Positions 56,428 through 64,000 of a stretch of DNA of 64,000 bases are shown here, one piece after another. The first letter of the stretch is position 1. Each line of letters opens with the position of its first letter. The DNA is taken from positions 25,760,082 to 25,824,081 of the forward strand of contig NC_067207.1 in the NCBI RefSeq assembly GCF_026262505.1. The letters run 5' to 3'. A program made the translations under genes and the position numbers. Below the pieces are notes generated by a model. That model searched no databases. It was not told the DNA's origin and was given only the letters and a program-made list of their open reading frames with translations. Source of the stretch: Trichomonas vaginalis G3 (lineage: Eukaryota > Parabasalia > Trichomonadida > Trichomonadidae).

Positions 56428-57661
56428 TCAGGAAAAATTTTTCTTTGTATATACGCCGTTCTGAACATCTAAAAGATTTTTGACATTTGCCAAGAATGTA
56501 CGTTTAGAAGCTGCCATATAACCATACTCTTGACAATACTGTTTATATGAATCGTACAATGACCTTTCATCTAAACACTCAAAGTTAGTCTCATCTATAA
56601 ACAGTTCATAAACACTCTTGTTTGCTTCTAACAATGTTTGTCTTTCTTCGGTATGTGGAATTTGTCTTGGATTGAAGTTAGAAATATCTAATGTCATGAA
56701 ATATGAGAACAAGTGGTTGTAAAAGTTAGGTGTCAAAGTTTCTGCTAAGTCGTCAAAATATTCTGTATCTTGCATATGAGAATCTGACGTTCTGACAACT
56801 ACATATCTTCTGTCAGAACTTTCTAACTTCATCGGAACAACATTGTTTGAAACCATGACGAAGTTTGCAACATTTTCACAAACTCTTTGGTCTTTATATT
56901 TTCTTTCAACAACTCCAACTTTGTCTGTTATAAGACTCTTCAAAGCATCTGAGTTTAAAACCTTTGTTGTATCTATACTTTGAAGTTCGTTACATACTAT
57001 AAGTTTTTCATATCTCTATTGAAGAGTTAAATTTACCGCAGATGTTTTCTAAGTTTGTCATATTCGGGTTCGAATAGCCCTCTAACAGTTTGCATAAGAT
57101 ATCTGTAAAGAAAGTGTCTTACCTGTTCCTTGTTTTCCAATTATGATGAGAGCAGTTTCATTTTTAGCACTTGGATGTTGTAAGATGTTTGCAAACCAAC
57201 ATAAGATATACTCATAGACTCTTTCGTTTCCATTGCATATAATTTCTTTGACATGGTCTAACCAAGCTTCTATAACATTTTCTTTCCATTCTACTTGTTC
57301 GTATTTATATCCAGTGAAGATAGAATAGAAGTTTGGAGAAGGTGTATAGAACTTTATACCACGAACTGAAAAATCTTCTAACTTTGACAATAAGATATCC
57401 CAAGCATCTAACATCTTCATACCAACTTGTACGACTTTTATTTTCTTAAGTTTTCTGTTTACATTCTTGTTCTGAAACTATTGTCGCTCTTGGTTTGTTA
57501 AAGACAACATCCCATTCTTTCATGACATAACATTCTGGGCAGAGTCGACATAAATGACTAAACGTTTCAAATTCTCGACTGCTTTGTTATAGTCTCGAAA
57601 TGGACACATATTTCTGAAACGCTTGGAAGTCATAAAAATCTGAAACGTCTATTCTGTACAT
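56428..57661 (-). pseudogene. SF3 helicase (D5-like), E4 copy, broken
   Basis: Walker A LIIGKQGTGKT, motif C NFVMVSNN, and the SSDRRYVVVRTSD arginine-finger region are visible, as in the E3 protein. Shorter than the E3 gene, with less N-terminal primase-like sequence. Leader TTTTTATAAAA precedes the probable start. Broken in several places. Confidence 0.75.
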
Positions 57662-57691
57662 TTTTATAAAAATAAAAAAAAAATATTTTTT

Positions 57692-58500
57692 TTATTCTTG
57701 ACTTTGTTGTTGCATTTGTTCCATTTGTTGCATTTGTTGTTCTTGAGCTATTTGTTGTTGAAGTTGTTCTTGTAGTACAATACTTTCACCAGTTGCATCT
57801 TCCAATTCGAAACTTTCTGCCGTCATTGACAAATACATAGGACATAAAAGTTTTACAGGAACAAAGTTTGCGTCAACTAAGGTTAAGTTTATGTTTGCTA
57901 AAGTGTTTGAGTTTACTAAAGCTGAAAACTCTGCATTCGAATGAACAATAGGCAAACCAGCAGAGAATGTGTTGTTTATACGCATGAGTATCTTTTGGTC
58001 ATAGTAGTTTCTGTCGACATTCGAATAGCACTTTTGAACCTAAGTTTTGAAACAATATATAAAATAGGTGTACTTAAAGTCAATGGAACAGATAGACCTT
58101 GTATGACACCTTTTCCTGTTATAGGAAACTGTTGGTAGTAAAAACCAGATATAAGTTTTGTATTATAGCTCATATCGTTTATACTAAACTCAGTCGGACA
58201 TCCAAACATAATGAAACCTGCTCTAGTTTGCAGCACATGTTACATCCGTCCTTAAAGTATTAAATAAGTCAACAAACCTGTTGGTGGTATATCTGAGTAA
58301 GTATCTTCAAAGAAGTATTTTTTACCATTCACAACAATAAAATCTTCTGGTGTCAAAGAAGCAAAACAGGCTTTAGTCGTCATTGTGTTTAAGGTTAGTC
58401 TACAATATCGTCCTTGAGGACTTTGTAAGTTTGTTGTTATAGAATTATATGACTCAGGGTTTTTAGTCGTAATAGTATAAACCACTATGTCTTCTGCCAT
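57692..58500 (-). pseudogene. penton-like / minor capsid candidate (E4), broken
   Basis: Corresponds to E2 23673-24449: closing NLTLVDANFVPVKLLCPMYL, plus a middle GYPTEFSIND-type region. Adds a Q/M-rich tail (QQQIAQEQQMQQMEQMQQQ) absent from E2. Broken about twice. Confidence 0.6.
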
Positions 58501-58510
58501 TTACATATAT

Positions 58511-58741
58511 TTAAAAGTTTTTCTGAAAGTGGAGAAGAACTTCATCTAAACTTTCACATGGCGTTTCTTGAAGTTCTCTGTCTAAGAAGTTCAAATATTT
58601 TGTAAAGACATAGAACTTTCCTTTGTCTACACGAACAAACAAAACAGGGTCTTTCATATCGTTCAAAAGTGTGTAAAGTCCTTTACATGAAATAAAGTCT
58701 ATATTATTTTTCTTCAAACATCTTTCAAGAAGTTTTGCCAT
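58511..58741 (-). CDS. 76-residue protein, E2 89-residue counterpart
   Basis: Same place relative to the penton-like gene and similar ends as E2 24410-24679, but without the GC palindrome insertion. Ends CESLDEVLLHFQKNF. Confidence 0.6.
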   Translation of the reverse strand: MAKLLERCLKKNNIDFISCKGLYTLLNDMKDPVLFVRVDKGKFYVFTKYLNFLDRELQETPCESLDEVLLHFQKNF

Positions 58742-58745
58742 TTAC

Positions 58746-59327
58746 TTAGCAAATAAACTTTAATGAAATGTTGTGGTCGTCAAATATTTTTATAACGTCT
58801 GGGAAACTATATTTTAAGTTCAACGTTTCACCTCCTTTCATAACGTATATTTTGTCAATGATATTATATGAAACACCACAGCAAGCAATGTCGGGTTCTA
58901 TTTCTTTGATGTTTATATCGTCTGCCTCTGTCAAAAGTTTCAATAGTTCTTTCAAAATTTCACGAGGTGCAATGACATATGAGTTCACTTTTACAGGGTT
59001 GTGTTCGACCAAGTTTAACATTATACCTAAAGCCTGACAAATCTTCTCCTGAGTTTTAAGTTTGTCTTTAAGTTGTTGGTAGTCGTTTCGAATATCTGCA
59101 ACAGAACTTAAGTCTCTGCTAACTTCAGGGTATGTTGGTTGTTCTTTTACAGGAACTATTGTTATACCATCTTCGTCTTCGTATGGTTTCCCCACTTCAA
59201 CATCTCTTTCTTTGACATTGACAATAACACTTTGACTGTTTGTTTGAGTTGGTGAATTTAACTTCACATCTGCCACCGCCATTAAACCTTTTGAAACACT
59301 TACGCTTCTATTTTTCGGAAATGACAT
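58746..59327 (-). CDS. 193-residue protein with DIACCG motif
   Basis: Start chosen at MSFPKNRSVSVSK after the 18-bp divergent gap. Shares IEPDIACCGV and LNLKYSFPDV with E2 24676-25290. N-terminal half is variable. Probably an assembly or virion protein; unnamed. Confidence 0.6.
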   Translation of the reverse strand: MSFPKNRSVSVSKGLMAVADVKLNSPTQTNSQSVIVNVKERDVEVGKPYEDEDGITIVPVKEQPTYPEVSRDLSSVADIRNDYQQLKDKLKTQEKICQALGIMLNLVEHNPVKVNSYVIAPREILKELLKLLTEADDINIKEIEPDIACCGVSYNIIDKIYVMKGGETLNLKYSFPDVIKIFDDHNISLKFIC

Positions 59328-59345
59328 TTTACTTAGAATAAAAAG
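59328..59345. promoter_or_regulatory. 18-bp divergent start region
   Basis: TTTACTTAGAATAAAAAG between divergent ATGs; shares TAGAATAAAA with the gaps at 25291 and 44006. Confidence 0.6.
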
Positions 59346-59858
59346 ATGGACGTATTTGAGTATCTCTTCGAATTGAAGCAGAACAAAGTTTACACACACA
59401 AACAATACAAGTTCATTGACAGAATAGTTCTTTATACAAACAATGGAAAATGTTATAGAATAGCAGTCTTTGCTGAACCAAAATATTTTCATAAAGCAAA
59501 GAAAGTTGGTATAACTGAAATGGTGAAAGTTCTTGAAGCAGACAAAAATATAACAACAAAACTTACAGATATTTCTAAAGGTAAGTTTATAATACAATTT
59601 ATGTCAAAACTGGCGTACTGTCAATATTTGACGGAGAGAAGTCAGTTCAAGAACAACTTACTGACCTGCTGCCAAAATCTGCTCGATGGAAGCTGTCGTT
59701 ATACCAATCTGAGGAGCCCCAGCAGGTTTCATCGAACGAATCTTCAAAAGAGCATCTTCCGTGAAAAGTGCTATTGGTTTTGTAAACTTCTTTGCTTTCA
59801 ATTCATCTGGACCGTCTCTGTCACCAGTATATTGTATTTGAACTGTACCAACAGTTGA
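59346..59858 (+). CDS. small protein, 3' end uncertain
   Basis: The first ~105 residues look coding (MDVFEYLFELKQNKVYTHKQ, a mixed lysine-rich protein). The frame then runs 200 nt into the oppositely transcribed capsid-type gene, so the true end is doubtful. Occupies the place of E2 25316-25717, but similarity is not clear. Confidence 0.4.
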   Translation: MDVFEYLFELKQNKVYTHKQYKFIDRIVLYTNNGKCYRIAVFAEPKYFHKAKKVGITEMVKVLEADKNITTKLTDISKGKFIIQFMSKLAYCQYLTERSQFKNNLLTCCQNLLDGSCRYTNLRSPSRFHRTNLQKSIFREKCYWFCKLLCFQFIWTVSVTSILYLNCTNS

Positions 59859-61259
59859 AATACCACCCATAAAGTCTTCTGAGTCAGCAAATGGAATGCC
59901 AAGCCAAAAGTTTGAACGGTCTCCATTTGTATATTGAGTTTTTTGACCTCCTGTATGAGTCCATACTTTCACATATGGCATAATAGAACTTTGCATTTCA
60001 GGGTTAATGGTTGTTGTGAAGTTGTTGTTAAAGTTCATAGCATCTAATGTCAAGTTGTATGACCTCATATCCTCAACTGTAGAATATTCTTCTCTTGGAT
60101 AATATTTGCCATCTATGTTTATATGATATTTAATACCAGGGTTGTAGAAACAAGAATAGTCATTTATAGTTCGTCTGAACAGTACAAACATAGTATCTGC
60201 ATGTTTATTGCAGTTGTCAAAGCAATATCTGTTCTTGCACCTGGGTCAGCACTTTGGTTTCCAACTTCACCTGCAAAGTCTTTGACAGATATTTGGTGTA
60301 TAGGGAACATAAGTGGAACTGCAATATATTTGGCAGCTAAAGCATTTGAAATATCTGGGTCCAACATATAGACTGCAAGTCTGCTTTCTATTCTCTTGCA
60401 TTCAAACTTTTCGCATGTGAACTTAACTGGGTCCCAAGCAGTTCCAGCAGCATTGAAGTAATAGTTTACTTCAGTGTTGAGGTTTGAGAAACCAAAGTCT
60501 AAGTCAACTTTGTCTTTGCAAAAGTCACAGAACTTGGCTCCACGTTCCAGCTACAGTAAGAGTGAATGGGTCTTGCGTTGGTGCAATGACTAAGTTATTT
60601 TTGCTTGGAGTAAGTTCGATAGAAATTTTTCCTGCCCAGTTTGGCAAGTATCTTAAAAACCTGAAGATGAGGAAAGATGACAAAGGAACTCTAAGTTTCA
60701 ATTTTACTTTGGTTACTGCTGCTGCAGTTTGTCCAGAAAGGTTAACATAAACTCCTGGAACGTTAGGGTCAAGTCTTCTTATTTTCTCAATAGTTGCATA
60801 CTGGTCTGTTTGTTCTCTAGCTTGTGGTTGTACTGAGTTTCTCAAAGCGAACCATTCATAGTTTGCCCATGTTACTGTTTGAACTAAGTCAGAGTTAGAA
60901 TATATCTTATATCCCATGAAAACTTCTGGAGCATATTGGTATCCGACATAGAAAATTCCATTGCAACCTTTCTTGTCAGACAACTTGGCAGAAGGTTTTA
61001 TTTCAATGTCTTGTTCCACGTATAAGAAAGAGTTGTCAATAGAAATTATATGAAACCTGTCGCAAGCAATATCTACTGTTGTTGAAGAACCTTCTCCAAA
61101 CTCACCTACGTTTCCATAAGAAACAGCAGTTGTATATTCGTAAGTTCCAGGAACTATTTCTGACCTTCTAATGGCATTGTCGCATTCGTTATACCATTCG
61201 GAAACATTTCCATTCATAGCATCCAAAACTGTTGGCGTTATATTCTGAGCGGCGTACAT
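59658..61259 (-). pseudogene. major capsid-type protein (E4), broken
   Basis: N-terminal half reads MYAAQNITPTVLDAMNG onward, with KLKLRVPLSSFLIFRFLRY and LPNWAGKISIEL matching the E2 protein. C-terminal region has IPFADSEDFMGG and a closing SIEQILAAG. Leader TTTTTACTCATATGAA. Broken about twice. Confidence 0.7.
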
Positions 61260-61289
61260 TTCATATGAGTAAAAATATAGAATAGTTGG

Positions 61290-64000
61290 ATTTATATGTC
61301 ATAATAGAACCCACGTGGACCAAGCTTTACTTTCTTCCTGACTGAGTTTTTTAACTCTTCTTTTTCCTTCATTGCCCTCTGCTTGAAGTTGTTGCATCTT
61401 TGCATTATGTTCATCTAGTATGTTGCAAATTTCCCATGTCCTTTTTGCCTTTTGGCTCTGGTCGCCCATCTCAGGTAACCTATATCCTAGAAAGAGTTTG
61501 TCATAGTCTGTATTTGAGTCTTTGCGTATTGTTTGCATGACTCTTTCCTGAGTTTCCTGGTTCAAGCTCTTCAAACAGAGCTTGTCCATATGGAATAAGC
61601 TCGTTTCCAAATATATGTTTTTGTAGCCATTCTGGTTTTCTTTCCATGTTACCAACTATATCTTTTGTGAATGGGAAAGCTTTACCCAATCTTTCAGTCT
61701 TGCGTCGTTTTATTTCTGTAGTTGGTTTTATTTTGTCAAGGAACATGTTTTTCAATACTAACATTTCATTTGGTACTGTCCATTTGAGTTTTCTTAAATA
61801 TTCATCCCTTCTCGATTCATTGTCTGCAAAGTAAGTTTTTATGACATTTTGTAAACTTTCGTTTGCAAGGTCATGTACAATAGGTTCTCTTCCTTCTCTC
61901 TCCCTAACTTTCTTTCTAAACTCTTCACCAAATATACCATCTTTATGGTTCTGTGTAGTTCTTTGAGATAAATGTTCTTAGAACGTCAGGTGTTATATTT
62001 CCATCAGCCATGTTCATTTCATACTGGTCCAAAATATCTGCATCTTTCATATCTTTCAATGGCATTAAAGCCGCGCTTAAAATACCAGCTATGTCTCGTT
62101 CACCATTGACTTCCATTGCGTCTACAACTTCTTGGAATTGTGGTTGTAAGTTTATGAACCACCTATCTGGATTAGCTTTATGACCCATCTCATTGTAGTT
62201 CCATCGTCTGCAGAAACAAAAGTAGGTTTGTTTCCATCTTGGTTAGGTTCTGAATGAACTTTAAACAATGTTTCATTTCTATATGTTTTCTTGAAATTTA
62301 ACCTTTTATTTTCACCGAGTTCATCCGAAGATTGAACGTTAAATGCTCGTAAGTAAAAAGGGTTGTTGTATTTGTGTACATTTTCTTTCAGTACTTCCAT
62401 TCTATGCTGAATATTTTCATCTGGTGTTGGAGTCTTTTGTATGTCGGCAAACATTTTTCGATATTCTTCTACTATGTCAGCCGAATTTTTTTTAGACTCT
62501 TGGAAATATTCCATATTCTCCGCATACTCTTGTTGAGGGTCAAGATTTTTCGGCTGTTCCAAATCTTCATCTAGTTCTGTGAAGTTAGTTTCCAAAGGAG
62601 GACTTGTTCGTTTCCTTCAGGCTCTTCTAGCTGTTGTTGCTGAACTATTTCTTCCATGTCTGGTTGTATCTGAACTTCTTCCTGTGGAGTTTCTTGTACC
62701 TCATCTGCTGGCATTTCATATATTCCGAGACCGTTTTTAACAATTTCCCTATCTACGTCATCCGCATTCATAAGCTTTTGTTCTTTCGTTCCGTCTCTAT
62801 TTTTTACGCGTTTCATGACGAAAGTTGAATTGTCATTTAGCTCTGACATCAAATATCTCGGAGTAAATTCATCCATGTCATTTGGATGATATGCTATTAA
62901 TCATATCCCTTAGCGAGCTTGTATTTTCCAGGTTTGAGATTATATCCGTTTTGGTGCTGAGCCATAAAGCTAAATAGGTTCGGGTCAGTATTTCCTTCCT
63001 TGAACTTTCTAATAGCTTCTTTATATCTGTCACTAAAGTCAAGAGTATCTGGGAAACCACACTCTTCTTTAAGCATTTTTAAGAATTCTTGGTTTCCTTG
63101 TTCTCTACTTCTTTTATGTCCTTGCTCTGTTTGTGGTTGTTGTTGTGCAGGGTTTTGAACTGTTGGTTGCTGTGCTGGTTGTTGTGTTGGTTGTTGTGCT
63201 GGTTGTTGTTGTTGTTGTGTTGGTTTTGGTGCATGCCTGTGTCTGTGTCCATGTGACGATGTAAATGTTCTAGGTAGTCCTGGTGCAGGTGCTTCTCTTG
63301 GAGGGTTTGGTGGTATATAAGTTCCACTAGCTAGTATATAAGTTCCACCAGCTGGTATATAAGTTCCACCAGCTGGCACATATGTTCCATCTGCAGCGTA
63401 ATGTCCTACCTGACTTTTCGTTTTTAAGAAAGCATTTACTAGGTCTGTTTTGGTCTGTTGTAACTCTTTTTCTTGACTTTCCACAACAGTTGCTCTAACG
63501 GCGTCATAGGCACTTTGAACTGCCTGTCTCGTTGCTGCATCTGTTATTTTCGTCATATTTTGTGCTACTTCTTTTAACTCTTTGTCGAAACCTTCAGACT
63601 TCAGTTTCTTTCCAGATGAGAAGTCGTTCACTTGTTTCACCTTACTATGAAGAGCTTCGAAGGCGTTCTTAAAGTCAGCATTCGTTAAAGCTTCATTTGA
63701 ACTGTCTTCATCCGCTTGTATTTTTGTCCTTATTGACCCTATGAGTTGGGCTGCTTTAGCGTTGGCTTGGGCATCTAACCAGTCATTGTTAGCTTTTATA
63801 TATTCTGCGCTTTTCATTGCCTTTTGCATAGCCGCGTCGTTATTTTTACTTTCTTGTGCTAAGTTTTCATACTGTACGGTTTGGTTTTGCAACTGTAAAA
63901 GTTTTTCTGCCTTTACATTTGCTTCAACTTCTTTTTTATACTCATCGCTATCCATATATGTCTTCAGGGCTTTTTGTTTTATCTCTTCATCTTTCAGTAC
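61290..64000 (-). pseudogene. large coiled-coil P/Q-rich protein (E4 copy), broken
   Basis: Second copy of the gene at 97-3366, with the 5' ~350 bp beyond the window. Differences include expansion of a GTYIPAG unit (four copies against two) and a QQPAQQPTQQ run replacing the PQPTVQNTA repeats. Its own 3' end (GPRGFYYDI and stop) shows where the mariner joined the E1 copy. Broken in several places. Confidence 0.8.

Larger units (their letters stand above)
41447..64000. mobile_element. Maverick/Polinton E4, left end and body (runs off window)
   Basis: The left end is an A run followed by the GC hairpin that also ends E1. By comparison with E1 the right end should lie ~0.9 kb beyond the window, giving ~23.5 kb. 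Parts: D12 methyltransferase, virion-type small proteins, minor capsid-type, fibre-like, integrase, PolB, a GC-richer cassette, KilA-related, ATPase, SF3 helicase, penton-like, major capsid-type and the large coiled-coil gene. Broken in roughly fifteen or more places; clearly a fossil, more decayed than E2. Confidence 0.9.

Overview
The window is a transposon-packed stretch of a very AT-rich protist genome, almost certainly Trichomonas vaginalis or a close relative. It holds parts of three or four Maverick/Polinton elements with a primase-helicase, protein-primed PolB, rve integrase, A32-like ATPase and capsid-type genes. It also holds a mariner tail, an IS481EU-like DNA transposon with a 15-bp target duplication, a MULE-like MITE, and fragments of an ankyrin/DUF3447 gene and of a large surface-protein gene. 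No tRNA, rRNA or CRISPR was seen.

Layout. (1) 1-169: 3' end of a mariner element inserted at a TA inside the next element. (2) 172-3947: right end of Polinton fossil E1 (large coiled-coil protein, subterminal repeats, GC hairpins, poly-T end). (3) 3948-5762: host spacer with a MULE-like MITE of 4871-5643 carrying palindromic minisatellites. (4) 5763-30510: IS481EU-like transposon with ~780-bp TIRs, whose transposase gene is split by a whole-looking Polinton, E2 (7333-28905, 5-bp duplication TTTTC, ~685-bp TIRs). (5) 30526-34247: host DNA with a 301-bp perfect foldback, a hairpin family, a purine tract and a DUF3447 gene cut off at 34247. (6) 34248 to about 39850: Polinton fragment E3 (primase-helicase, HNH). 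(7) About 39850-41446: host DNA with a surface-protein fragment. (8) 41447 to the window end: Polinton E4, the same family as E1, about 22.5 kb visible.

E2 is laid out as capsid genes, PolB, KilA-N regulators, integrase, a phage-tail-fibre-like protein, penton-like proteins, ATPase and small virion-type proteins. E4 has the same virion modules in another order, plus a D12 adenine methyltransferase, an SF3 helicase, a different PolB lineage, and a GC-richer cassette (49.6-53.2 kb) with its own upstream motif. Most E4 genes and some E2 genes are decayed. Many genes are head-to-head with 16-18 bp between start codons, and share a T-run/TTTTA(T/C) motif.

Three kinds of structure are not explained by genes. 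(a) About ten copies of a five-word palindromic operator-like array (two forward words, three inverted words 12 bp apart) lie in the TIRs and around KilA-N genes, with the word itself changed together in all positions from copy to copy. (b) Short GC-rich composite palindromes with GAA-type triloops are inserted in frame in at least seven unrelated E2 genes. (c) Terminal foldbacks in the TIRs are kept by compensating changes between E2 and E3.
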